This document shows, piece by piece, positions 48,603 through 58,351 of a stretch of 64,000 nucleotides of DNA. Under the pieces are notes generated by a model. That model was not told where the DNA came from. It saw nothing but the letters and a program-made list of their open reading frames with translations, and did no database searches. The DNA lies in NCBI GenBank assembly GCA_026225945.1, contig JAMJFZ010001228.1:45001-109000 (forward strand). The letters run 5' to 3'. The position numbers were made by a program, and so were the translations under genes. Source of the stretch: Cricetomys ansorgei (taxonomy: Eukaryota > Chordata > Mammalia > Rodentia > Nesomyidae). The stretch's first letter is position 1; the number at the start of each line of letters is the position of its first letter.

Positions 48603-49240
48603 AGGGGAATTTTCATTTAATCAACTATAATCCTGCTACCTATGGAATGACATATTAGAATATGTCCTACCCTTATAAATGTGACTTTAGACTCAGTTTA
48701 TCAAATATTTATGTGAAATCTTTGGACTCACGATCCCCAAGGATAAGACTTTGCTACCAACCCTCCAACATAATGGTAAAAATCAGATAGAAGAACAAAC
48801 GTAGAATAGGCAATTTCTTCAGAGAAAATCCATTATGTACCTTTCTTGACATGGCTATTAAAATGGAGGGGAGGGGGCTGTTCATGAAACGTAACTTTAT
48901 AACCAGGACTCGCTATGCTCTTACTGCCTTAATAGCCAAATTACGCTGCGATATTACTTTCATTCAGGAACGTTACACGCCTAATGAGAAGCGCTGGGAT
49001 GGAGTGTGTTCTGCATTTTCACACTCACTTATTGCAGTGCCTCAGAGCATTAGAGAATGTCTGAGTGAAAGGCAATTTTCCAGCTAAGTTGCAAATCTGC
49101 AGAGTTAGGGAAACTCAAATCCTAGATTTTGTCCTAGAGAGTTTGAAATGTAATGTTATTATGACTACCTCACATGCCAAGGTAAACCCTGCAGTGTTAA
49201 ATCATACTCCTGCTACAACTGACTTACAAAGAGGAAACAG
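48603..49240. other. Single-copy block, candidate conserved element
   Basis: About 640 bp with no repeat. 48930-49080 retains CpGs in an otherwise AT-rich setting ('aattacgctgcgatattact', 'gaacgttacacgcctaatga') and a 78-codon forward frame at 48851-49087. The composition suggests constraint; no gene recognised. Confidence 0.42.
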
Positions 49241-49242
49241 AA

Positions 49243-49430
49243 CCGGAGCTGGAGAGATGGTTCAGCTGTGAAAAGCGCTTGCTGCCAAGCCTGAGGATCT
49301 GAGTTCAATCCCCAGAACCCACGTCATGAAAGGACAGAATTGACTTGCACAAGTTGTCTTCTGAGTCCATGCATTCATTATGGCGTGTGCATCTCCACAC
49401 ACATACACAAAATAATAAAACAAAATGTGG
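49243..49430 (+). mobile_element. B2-class SINE, B3A-type
   Basis: 'gagctggagagatggttcag', 'gcttgctgccaagcctgagg', 'acaagttgtcttctgagtcc' and 'acacaaaataataaaacaaa'. Confidence 0.9.
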
Positions 49431-49444
49431 AGGGGGGGGAGGTT

Positions 49445-49557
49445 TACAGTCAGATGTAATAGCACATACTTGTAATTTCAATTCCAGAACTTAGGTACCA
49501 GAGGTAGGAGGGTCAAGAGCTTAAGGCCAGCCTGAGTTGTAAAAGGAGATGAGAGAT
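49445..49557 (+). mobile_element. B1/B4-derived SINE fragment
   Basis: 'cagatgtaatagcacatact', 'ggtaggagggtcaagagctt' and 'aaggccagcctgagttgtaa'. Diverged. Confidence 0.7.
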
Positions 49558-49670
49558 AGAGAAAAGAAGACAAATTCACTGATGTCAGTATTGGAAAGGT
49601 AAAAGAAACTTGACTATTCCATACACCCATGCATATCCAGCTGCCATATAACAGGAAAATAGAAAGAGGT

Positions 49671-49868
49671 TTGAGGATGTCGCTCAGTTGGTATGCCTGA
49701 AGCCCGGGGTTCACTGTCTAACACCGCGTAACCCAGGCATGCCGGCACGTAGCTGTGATCCTAGCACTAAGGTAGAGATCAGAGGCTGGAGATCATCCTC
49801 CACTGTATACTGAGTTCAGAGACAGCTTTGGAAACATTCAATGCCATCTCAAGAATAAAATAAAATGT
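49671..49868 (+). mobile_element. B4 SINE
   Basis: 'tttgaggatgtcgctcagtt', 'aacccaggcatgccggcacg', 'gtgatcctagcactaaggta' and an 'aataaaataaaatg' tail. Confidence 0.83.
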
Positions 49869-49872
49869 GGAG

Positions 49873-50088
49873 GTGGGGGTTGGAGAGCTGGCTCAGTGGT
49901 TAAAAGCACATACAGCTCTTGCAGAGGACCTGAGTTAAGTTCCCAGCACTCATATCTGACAGCTCACGACTGTATAGAACTCCCCCTGGATCCAAAGCCT
50001 CGACCCTCCAAGGGCACATGAACTATCATGAACATACCTTCACTCAGAACACACATACATATACATAATTATCATAAAATTTTTAAAT
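49873..50088 (+). mobile_element. B2/B3 SINE (forward arm of inverted pair)
   Basis: 'ggggttggagagctggctca', 'cttgcagaggacctgagtta', 'gactgtatagaactccccct' and an AT-rich tail meeting the next copy tail-to-tail. Confidence 0.88.
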
Positions 50089-50094
50089 AATTTA

Positions 50095-50268
50095 TTTAAT
50101 TTTTTTTATTTGATGTGCATTGGTGAGATGGTGTCAGATCTTCTGGAAATGGAGTTACAGACAGTTACAGACACATGCCAAGATGCCATGTGAGTACTGG
50201 GATTTGAACCAGAGTCCTCTGGAAAAGCAGCCAGTGCTTTTAACTGCTGAGCCATCTCTCTAGCCCCA
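50095..50268 (-). mobile_element. B2/B3 SINE (reverse arm of inverted pair)
   Basis: T-rich start, 'ctggaaatggagttacagac', 'gtactgggatttgaaccaga', 'gcttttaactgctgagccat' and 'ctctctagcccca' at the reversed 5' end. Confidence 0.9.
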
Positions 50269-50868
50269 TACATTTTAAATAAATAATATGCAAGTTAAAA
50301 TGGAAATAGGTCATGATCTCTAAGCATATCTTTAACTACTAACTAGACCAAATTTAAATTGGTCAAAGACTAAAGACATTGCAGCTACCAATCTAACTGT
50401 ACTGTTATGTGTAATTACAAGTGTACTCATGATTTACTTCCAAAACCTCTAAGATGTCCTAGCTAATACTCTGCGATTTCCTCTCACCTGAAAGTTCAAG
50501 GGTGAAGTCATTTAAAGAATCTAAGCCTGTATTGACATCCTTATTTGTAATTATACTGTAGAATGTATAGGGAGCGATTCCCTGATCTTTTGATAATACC
50601 AGGACCCATTGAATGAGACCCATTGAATGAGTGAAAGCAGTAACTCAGAATTTCCTTCCTTTGTGATTTTTAGGGTCTAAATCTCACCATTGCTTTTTCA
50701 TTGTTTGGGTCTTATTGTGTTAAAGGGCAGGGCCACCCTGATAAGAGCAAAGGAAAGCCTTAACACAGTCGGGAGAAGGCAGCATAGATTTCCTCCAACA
50801 TCAGTTCAGGGACCCGCCCAAAGGGCCTGGAACCATGGGAACTTCCTACAGAAGAAAGTACCAGTCTA
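50269..50868. other. Single-copy block with 14-bp tandem duplication
   Basis: About 600 bp AT-leaning sequence without repeats that I know. 'acccattgaatgag' is duplicated perfectly at 50604-50617 and 50618-50631. Confidence 0.45.
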
Positions 50869-50870
50869 GG

Positions 50871-51241
50871 GCTGAGGAGATGGCTAAATCAGCAAAATTC
50901 TTGTCCAGTAAGCGTGAGGACCTGAGTTCGATCCCTAGCACCCATGTAGAGAGCCAGGGAGATGGAAAATGCTTGTGATCCCAGCCCTGGGAGAAACAGG
51001 TGGATCCCTGGGGCCAGGCAGTCTAGCCAAATAGATGAGGAGCTGGATCAATGAGAGTCCACGTCTCAAAAGCCAGGGTGGAAAGACTGTAGGTAGAGTT
51101 CACCGTAGAGCACTTGCCTCTCCTACATGAAGTCCTAAGTTCAATCCCCAGTCCTGCTAGAAGCAAACAAACGACTATGTGATGTGCAGAGTGACTGAGG
51201 AAGACACTGAATGTCCACCTCTGCCTCCTTATCAGTACACT

Positions 51242-51283
<42 letters not shown>
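50871..51283 (+). mobile_element. RSINE1-type composite SINE containing an ID element
   Basis: 'ggctgaggagatggctaaat', 'gcgtgaggacctgagttcga', 'aggtggatccctggggccag' and 'gtctcaaaagccagggtgga'. It is interrupted at 51087-51172, then resumes with 'gtgactgaggaagacactga' and a (CA)n tail at 51246-51283. Confidence 0.88.
51087..51172 (+). mobile_element. ID SINE nested in RSINE1-type
   Basis: 'gtaggtagagttcaccgtag', 'agcacttgcctctcctacat' and 'aagttcaatccccagtcctg', ending 'agcaaacaaac'. The host SINE continues beyond it. Confidence 0.8.
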
Positions 51284-51893
51284 ACAGCCTATAACTTAAT
51301 TCTCACCATTACACTGATGGGTCCTGGGGGAGAGCTTCTGCTCCAGGTAAAATAGCTATCCCAAGTTAGAAGTTCAAATGAACATCTCCATTTTATGTGC
51401 TCAGTGTATCATCACTGAGGCCCACAGACTCCATGAAGGAAAAAGTTTTCTCTAGGACACCAAGGAACTGTGAAAATCTTCATTTCTATACCTGAGGATT
51501 ATAACTGCCTAAGGTATCAGAAGGGGAAAGAGAGAGACAAAAGATACAACAACAACTTTGAAGTCACTTTTGAAAACAGATTTGTCGCTTATTCTGTTCA
51601 TGGGTATCCTGCCCAAAAGGATTTGAGTCGGTCCACCGTCAGCTTGCAGCTGTGACTGTCACGTTCCTTGGGTGACAGTCCTTTGCTCCTTGTCCAGTTA
51701 AGCCTGATCTACTTATAAAGCTTCCAGCCACAAATATGTGGCCACTGACTCCTCCCACCCTCCCAGCATCTCCATAAACACGTTGGATCCTGCCTAATCA
51801 ATTAACATGGTCAGTAGTTCTACTAGAATGATTCTTTTCAACATGGGGTGACTTTGTCCACCCTTATGAGGCTTCTGGCAACATCGGAAAACT
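51284..51893. other. Single-copy block with a hairpin
   Basis: No repeat recognised over about 610 bp. A perfect 9-bp inverted repeat (51654-51662 and 51672-51680, 9-nt loop) is the only local structure noted. Confidence 0.42.
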
Positions 51894-51894
51894 T

Positions 51895-52456
51895 TCGTGT
51901 GTTTATGACTATGTGTTCACGTGTGACAGTGCATGTGTGTGTGTGTGCATGATTATGTATGTGTGTGAATACGGAGACCAGAGGTCAGTGTCTGGTGTCT
52001 CTGACTTTTTTTAAAAAAGATTGTGTGTGTGTGTGTGTGTGTGTATGTGTGTGTGTATACGTGCGCAGGCGTGCACACACATGAGTGCAGATGCCTACAG
52101 AGGCTCAAGGCATTAGATCCATCTGGAGCTGGAGTTACAGGTAGTTGTGAGCTACCTGATTTGGGTGCTGAGAACTGAACTCGGCTATTCCATAAGAGCA
52201 GTTAAATACTGAGCCATCTCTCCAGTCCTCCACCTTATTTTTGAGACAATGTCTCTCACTGAACCTGGAGCCCACCAACTCACACAGCTAACTGGCAATT
52301 GAGCCCAGGTATACTTCTGTCCTCTATTTCCCCAATACTGAGATTACGAGGACATGTCACTACATCTGGCTTGTAAACACGGGTTGTAGGAATCTGAACT
52401 TGGGTCCTCATGCTTACAAGCTAGCACTTTACTCACTGAGCATCTCCCCAGCCCTC
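51895..52456 (-). mobile_element. RSINE1-type composite SINE split by a B3
   Basis: Tail and 'gagaccagaggtcagtgtct' at 51895-52003. After the inserted SINE, 'gacaatgtctctcactgaac', 'atactgagattacgaggaca' and the reversed head 'tactcactgagcatctcccc' at 52231-52456. Confidence 0.87.
52008..52230 (-). mobile_element. B2/B3 SINE nested in RSINE1-type
   Basis: (GT)n at 52022-52057, 'ctggagctggagttacaggt', 'tgggtgctgagaactgaact' and reversed head 'tactgagccatctctccagt'. Confidence 0.9.
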
Positions 52457-53009
52457 TGAAAACATTTTGATTGTCCTTGCTAGGAGTGGAGAGATTGATA
52501 CAGGCAGCCAGTGGTAGACAGAGGCCAGGGGCATTCTACATAGCCTACGAGGGCCACTTACCTCGGTTGGTTTTAGAGCAATGCAAATAATATCCTATAA
52601 GACACCCCCCAGAGTAAAAATTATCTTGCTTCATATATTAATACTCTAAGGGTAAAGATCTCTGAATGAGATATATTTTTGCAACTGCTCTGTGGAAAGG
52701 GCCAGGGACGGGGCTGTATTAAGAAAAAGTCGGAGCGAATATGTGTGTTCCGATATTCTCTAAGCCTCAACACCTCCCTCTCTACTTTGTTTTGTAATTC
52801 ATCACCATTTTGCTCCATGACTTCCTATCAAAAGACATAGAGGGTTACCTTCAGCCAGAGGCAAACGTTGGGTCTCCTGCAGGAGCCAAATGGCGAGTGC
52901 TAACTTTTCAAGTGACTTAACTGTGTTTTTCATGAATTGACTTGCTTTTCCAGCTGGTAAAGAAAAACAACCCAGATAATAGTCTCCACAGCTGTTCAGA
53001 GATTTGAGT

Positions 53010-53012
<3 letters not shown>
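52457..53012. other. Single-copy block, possible old repeat scrap
   Basis: 52495-52620 ('ggccaggggcattctacata' ... 'cagagtaaaaattatcttgc') faintly resembles an old mammal-wide repeat ('gctaaacatcctacaatgca ... aagaattatc' type). The rest is unrecognised. Confidence 0.35.

Positions 53013-53052
<40 letters not shown>
53013..53052. repeat. (GT)20 microsatellite
   Basis: Twenty uninterrupted GT units after a T-run; no SINE recognised around it. Confidence 0.97.
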
Positions 53053-53054
<2 letters not shown>

Positions 53055-53363
53055 CTGTCTGTCTAGATGAGCTGTCCCAGTTACATTCAACTCATATACA
53101 CCTGACCAAGCAAACTGTGTCATCTCAAACTTGGGCAGTCAAAGACACAGAATCATCTAAGAAGGAAACATGAAACCACGGGGGGAAAGGTAAGCTCAGC
53201 CTCAATGGCTTGTTTTCAGAAGAAAAGAGAAAAACATCTTATAATACCAAGCTCACCTGCTGGAGTCCAGGGAAAGAAACAGTTACACAAAGACAAAAAT
53301 GCTAGGAGAGGGTGCTGGGACACGCCCAACTACACACAGGAGGACGCATCCTTTTTCCATGTG
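53053..53363. other. Single-copy stretch
   Basis: About 310 bp, no repeat or gene recognised. Confidence 0.36.
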
Positions 53364-53365
53364 GG

Positions 53366-53765
53366 ATGGGTAATCTTGGTTGTCAACTTGAAATGCCTGG
53401 GAAGCGGCCCCTCGATAGAATTGCCTTACCAGACGGGCCTGTGGGCATGTGGGGGGAGGGGGAGGCTCAGGGTGTCATGTTTTCTCCATTCCTAATTGGT
53501 GTAGGAAGTTCCAGCCTGCTATAGACAGCGCCATTCCTAGGTAGGTAGGCCTGGGCTGTGTAAGAAGTGAGTGAAGGAGCAAGTCAGCAAGCACATTCCT
53601 CCGTGTTCTCTGCTTCAGAGCCTGCCTCTAGGTTCCTGTTGGAGCTCCTATCCTGGCGTCCCTCGTGACAGACTGTACTGTGGATGTGACAGCCAAATAA
53701 GCCCTTTCCATCCACAGGCTTGAGCCATGGTGTTTATCACAGCAACACAAAGAAAACTAGAACAC
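53366..53765 (+). mobile_element. MaLR/ORR1-like dispersed repeat
   Basis: 'gggtaatcttggttgtcaac', 'agtgaaggagcaagtcagca', 'tgtgacagccaaataagccc' and 'tgtttatcacagcaacacaa ... aaaactagaaca' are the classic islands of this rodent repeat. No reading frame. Same general architecture as 54356-54722, which lies 590 bp downstream. Confidence 0.6.
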
Positions 53766-53822
53766 CTTAACTGCCTCTTACCTGAGTCAGGCTCTGCTTG
53801 TTTTTCAGAAGTAGCTACACGT

Positions 53823-54081
53823 GTGGGACTGGACGTGTGGCTCAGGACATGTGGCATGGTGCTAACCCGACATGCACAAACCAACACCAAATAAATTGGG
53901 CATGGTGGTGCATACCTATAATTCTAGTACTTGGCAGGTGGAGACAGAGATCAGAAGTTCAAACCCCCCAGTCTACTAGGGGTATATAGTCCCCCGGTGT
54001 TGTATAGTCCCCCTGCTATACAAGAAGTTTGAGAAATAGCCTGGGTTACTTGAAATCCTACCTCGGGGAAAAAAAAAAAAT
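53823..54081 (+). mobile_element. B4 SINE with 57-bp unexplained insert
   Basis: 'gggactggacgtgtggctca', 'ttgggcatggtggtgcatac', 'gataacagagatcagaag'-like body, then about 57 bp foreign to B4 at 53965-54021, after which 'gagaaatagcctgggttact' and the A-tail complete it. Confidence 0.83.
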
Positions 54082-54354
54082 AAAGTGTCAAAGGTTATCC
54101 CACCTCACATCCTCCCTCGGTTACAAATCACAAGGCTTGGATCCCTGCTCTAAGCCAAAGGTAGGGATTGTCCAGATGCTTGCCTCTGGAAGTGGAGTAG
54201 TCTAACCAGCCTGAGAGGTCCTTACTTGTTACTCCTTTGAAACACATCTTCTCTCCATGTGCTTGGTCTACAGAGAACATAAAGGGAGAATAAGCAGAGT
54301 GACATGAAGTAGGGTCCCTTGCTCAAATATTTTCAAGAGTTTGGACACACGCTG
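54082..54354. other. Single-copy stretch
   Basis: No repeat or gene recognised. Confidence 0.35.
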
Positions 54355-54355
54355 T

Positions 54356-54722
54356 GATGGTTAATCTTGACAGTCACCTTGAATTTAGAGTCACCATTGG
54401 AACACACCTCTGGGCACATCTGTGAAGGCGTTTCCAGAAAAGTCTAAGGAGGAGGAGGATCCCTGAAGGTGGGTGGCACCACCCACATGATCTGGGGTCC
54501 AGGATTGAGTGAAAAGAAGAAAGGGAGCTGAGCGCCAGCCTTCATCTCCCTCTGCTTCCTGACTATGGTGGCGATGCGGCCAGCTGCCACACGCCCCACT
54601 GCCGTCACTTCTCCTCTCTATGGACGCTATCCTCTTATTGTAAGCCAAAAGAAACCCTCCTGTCCTTTACGTTGCTTCTCATCAGGTGTTTATCACGGCT
54701 TCTAGAAAAGTAGCGAACACAT
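54356..54722 (+). mobile_element. MaLR/ORR1-like dispersed repeat
   Basis: 'gatggttaatcttgacagtc', 'acacctctgggcacatctgt', 'aaggtgggtggcaccaccca', 'agggagctgagcgccagcct', 'attgtaagccaaaagaaacc' and 'tcaggtgtttatcacggctt'. Well-kept order; family uncertain. An inverted relative lies at 41596-41946. Confidence 0.62.
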
Positions 54723-54734
54723 AGGCACATGTGT

Positions 54735-54825
54735 AGGAAAAATTGAGAGTTTTAGACCAGCCTATGGTATGTAGGGAAACTCTGTCTGTAAATAAATATA
54801 TACATACATAAATATGGAGGTATAA
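54735..54825 (+). mobile_element. B1 3' fragment
   Basis: 'tttagaccagcctatggtat', 'gtagggaaactctgtctgta', then an AAATA/TACA-rich tail. Confidence 0.6.
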
Positions 54826-54899
54826 TACAGTATTGCTAAGTAGGTACTCTATCATACAACAGATTTCTGGAACTTACTCCTTACCTGTTCTCTTTCTTT

Positions 54900-55072
54900 C
54901 CTTCCTTCTTAAGACAGGATCACATATATTCCAAGCTGGTCTAGAACCTGATATGTAGCTAACTAAAGGTGCCCTTGAACTTCTGGTGTTGGGATTACAA
55001 ATGGTAATGGAACTAGGATCTCAGTCCGTACTAGGCAAGCTGTCTACCAACTGAGCTACACCCTTGTCCTTC
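54900..55072 (-). mobile_element. B4 SINE
   Basis: 'cttaagacaggatcacatat', 'ggtctagaacctgatatgta', 'gttgggattacaaatggtaa' and the reversed ID head 'aggcaagctgtctaccaact'. Confidence 0.83.
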
Positions 55073-55638
55073 CTATCTTTTCTTAATAATTCATAGTGCC
55101 CTGCCTGAAACATTATAGTCCTTTTAGGAAAACATAAAGAAACGTCTCTATTTGTACAACTAATAAACTCTGGGAGGCAATAACAATGCCAGCCTGTAAA
55201 GAGAAACCTCCCATGCGCCCTGCTTGGTCTTGATGTTAGACCAGGAAAGGAAGAGGGAGTGGATGTGTGTGTCCACAAATATGGGTGTGTGGTTAAGCAT
55301 GAGCTGATCAAGAATTTTCTAGTTCCCTATTAGGACAAAATGGTTTTGAGTCTTTGTTCTGGTGTGTTTCCTTGTTTAAAAAAAACAGAAAATTCTTCCA
55401 CCCAACCCTCAGGGTCAAAGAGTTCTGTTTTACTGGAATGTTACTTTATTTCCAGACTGTGTGATGTTAATTGTTTAATGACCAAAATGGACGGGGTGGT
55501 GTTGTAGAGAGTTTTCATTTTGGGAGGTCTTGGTACCACATGTCAACAGTACTAAGAAAAAAACACCCCTTCGGGTCTGAGGCACACACAAACCACACAA
55601 ACTCTCAGCAGCTTCCCACAAGCCCCTTCCCAAGCACC
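55073..55638. other. Single-copy block, about 570 bp
   Basis: No repeat or gene recognised; A-run at 55379-55387. Confidence 0.4.
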
Positions 55639-55639
55639 C

Positions 55640-56970
55640 CACCTAAAAAGTTTCTTATTTATATACTTTTTTCTGATTCTAGCTGTATTTATTTTTTATT
55701 ACTATTTCTGGTTAGCATACAAAGAATTGGATCTTGTCGTGAAATCTTCACTCATTAGACTTTGTTCTCAATCATTCCCCTCCCCAACGACCTTCCCTAC
55801 ACCCCCTACCCTTTCCCCTACACCTCCCCCTCCTGATGGTTCCCTTTCCCTATTTAATACCCCTTCTGCCTTTTCATTACAGGTACTCCATCACTCTCTC
55901 TATTCCCTACCTTCCTTAAGATCTCTTCTTCCCCATCATGATCCCCTTTCTAGTTTCGCAACTTAGAATTACACATACATAAACACACACACCTATGGAC
56001 ACACACGGATATGTAGAATTTTAAATTTAGGTCCTGTGTATGAGAGCCTAGCTTATTTCACTTGAGGTCATTTCCAGTTGTATTCCTGAAAAGGACATCA
56101 TTTCTTTTTTTTATCGCTGAATAAAACTCATACATGTAGAATATCGTATTTTACATATTCATTAATCTGTTGGTGGACATCTAGGATGGTTCCATTTCCT
56201 GGCTCTTGTGAACAGCGCCGCAGCACATATGGTTGTGCAAGGAAGTACGTCTTGTTGTTCTGCCTGGGAGTCCTTTGGGTATATGCCTAGGGGTGGTACA
56301 GATGGGTCATTTGGTGGTTCTCTCTTGGTATTGAAGAACTTGCACACTGATTCCATAAGAGCACACAAAGTACACTCCCACCAGCAGTGAACAAGGGTTC
56401 TCCTGTACCCACAACCTCGTCAGCATTTGTCATCATTTGTTCTCTTGATAATAGCCAGTCTGATTGGTGTGAGATAGAATCTCAAAGTAGTTTTAACTTG
56501 CATGTCCCTGGTGGCTAAGGACTTTGAACACCTATTCCAAGTATTTATTGGCCATTTGTATTTCTTCTTTTTGACAACTCTCTATTCTGTTAATCCATTT
56601 ATTGGCTAGGAGAGTTGGAGTTTCTGCTTTTAATTCTTGCATTTTTAATACATATATTTAATACATATATACATATGTATTAAAAATTATATATATATAT
56701 ACACATATATATAATATCCTGGATATTAATTCACTGTCTGATGTGTAGTTGGCAAAAAAAAAATTCTCATTCTGTAGACAGCCTCTTCACACTGGTGATT
56801 GTTTCCTTTGCTTTACAGAAGCTTTTTAATGCCATACAATCCTATTTGTCGGTTCCTGAGGTTATTTCCTGTGCTGTCTGAGTCCTCTGCAGAAACTCTT
56901 CGCCTATGTCTATAAGTTGACATGTTTCCCCTATGTTTTCCTCTAGCAATTCCAAAGTTTCCGTTTTCCC
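55640..56970 (-). mobile_element. LINE-1, ORF2 C-terminal part and 3'UTR
   Basis: A 5'-truncated reverse copy. The 3'UTR occupies about 55640-56160 (C-rich stretch 55770-55840, which is the reversed G-rich LINE-1 3'UTR). ORF2 C-terminal sequence runs from there upward: LGIYPKD at about 56270-56290 and AALFTRARKWNHPRCP at about 56178-56225 in the reverse frame, then 'gtgtgagatagaatctcaaa' and 'gctttacagaagctttttaa' from further upstream in ORF2. Many indels and stops; an AT-rich insertion lies at 56634-56735. Reverse transcriptase and endonuclease domains are absent. Confidence 0.85.
56634..56735. repeat. AT-rich tract with perfect 14-bp inverted repeat
   Basis: TA/ATAC-rich stretch inside the LINE-1. 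Arms at 56641-56654 and 56674-56687 are exact reverse complements with a 19-nt spacer. Confidence 0.85.
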
Positions 56971-57392
56971 TCAGCTTCTCCGCACTCACTGCTTCAGCAG
57001 CTGTTTTTGTAAAGCAGGCCTCCAGGTGCTGGGTCGTCCTACTTTGGAAAATATTCCGGCCTAAACAAACGAGTTTCAGCTGGCCACTTGAAGAGGGTTT
57101 GTTTTTGTTGTGTGTTTGGGGCTGCTGACGCGTTTCACACAATAGGCGGACAATTGAGTGCAACATCTGGGCTGTAAGCTTCAAGTCTCCACGCCCGGCC
57201 CAAAGCAGGGTACTGACTGACTCAGACCTCCCCTTCAGGATACAAGGTCTTTCCCTAGCCTCACGTATCTACTGCCTCAGCCCCAGTGCTTTGTTTCCCG
57301 GTGCCCTAGCCAGTCCTGTGAACGCTGTAGTCTGGCTTTCCAGAGTCTCCAGGCTTCTAGTGCGCTCCACAGGCGCAGGCGAGCAGCGTCTG

Positions 57393-57405
57393 GTTGCCGG
57401 GCAAC
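57393..57405. promoter_or_regulatory. Perfect RFX X-box palindrome
   Basis: GTTGCCGGGCAAC: two GTTGCC half-sites inverted around a single G. RFX factors bind this motif in promoters of many ciliary genes. Chance occurrence of a 13-bp palindrome within a CpG-rich segment is unlikely but possible. Confidence 0.6.
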
Positions 57406-57567
57406 GACCTCCTCCCCCCGCCCCCCCACCCCCACCCCCGCTCACTTTGCAGCCAGCCTAGAAACACATCCGCACCAGCCAGTCTGCCCTGGGAACCGTG
57501 TCCTGATTTCTCCCCCTCCATTGTTGTCGCTCACACAAAAGGCTGTTACAGCGCCGGTATAGTCACC

Positions 57568-57577
57568 GCGCCTGCGT
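57568..57577 (-). promoter_or_regulatory. NRF1-like site
   Basis: GCGCCTGCGT matches the NRF1 half-palindrome GCGCCTGCGC at 9 of 10 positions. A weaker relative, 'aggcgcaggcg', lies at 57371-57381 just before the X-box. Confidence 0.4.
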
Positions 57578-58351
57578 TACATTACACGCATGGCCATTAT
57601 CTGGACTCAGAGCTTTTGTGGGTAGAGAGATTTCTTTCCCAGGAAGGACCAGAACCCCTGGTCGAGCTCCCCCCACAACGCCAACGAGCTGTCCCAGCAT
57701 CCCTGCCTCTCTACCCGGTCCGTCTGCCAGCTGGTTGCCAGGTCCCCGGCTAGCCTTTTGGCTGGCATGAAGTCACTCTTGTGGCTGATGTGGGGGAGTC
57801 CTCCCCCCACCCGCGCCCTTCATTCTCAACCCAAGCGCGATGCATCAGACGCCAGCCGGTTCAGTCATCTTATCTCTATCCCAGCCTTGTCTCCTACCCT
57901 GCCCCCTGTGCCTCTCAAGTTTCCAGGGCTGCAGTTGCCATGGGACTCGTTGAGGATTGAAAGGTTTTCTTTGGTGTCTGCCACCCCTTGAACTCATAGG
58001 GTGAAGTCAGTGTTTCTCGAAGCTTTCTTGTCCTCCAGCCTCGGGAGTTCTATTTAACCCGTCACCCTCCACTCTGACTCAGTGTTCAGCATCGGGTTTG
58101 GATTCTGGGGAAAGAATTTTTAGATCACGCCTAGAAGCCATTGAGGGTAAAAACTGGAAGGGGTCTCCTTCTAAAGAAGAAACGCCCGAGTGTGTGAGTT
58201 TTCCTTAAGCATAGATAAAGATGTTGTTACGACATTGGATTAATACTCCTTATTTGCTGAGGGATACGGGTGTGACGATAACACCAAGCTCACTGACACA
58301 ATAGTATTAGTGTGAAAACCGTGGGTTCAACACACAGCACCGTCCTTGCAG

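Larger units (their letters stand above)
57361..57870. promoter_or_regulatory. CpG-rich segment, candidate promoter
   Basis: I count roughly 29 CpG by eye here, against a handful per kilobase elsewhere, together with a C-rich stretch (57410-57440). It contains a perfect RFX X-box palindrome and an NRF1-like site. This is the only CpG-island-like segment in the window. No initiator, first exon or direction of transcription could be fixed; a long open forward frame at 57394-57753 is GC-driven and unsupported. Confidence 0.55.

Noticed and set aside
57394..57753. 119-codon frame in the CpG-rich block
   Set aside because: Begins without ATG, is driven by C-rich composition (PPPPHPHP) and has no homology that I recognise.
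57933..57945. GTTGCCATGGGAC as a second X-box
   Set aside because: Only the first half-site matches; the second half fails the RRNRAC pattern at every allowed spacing.
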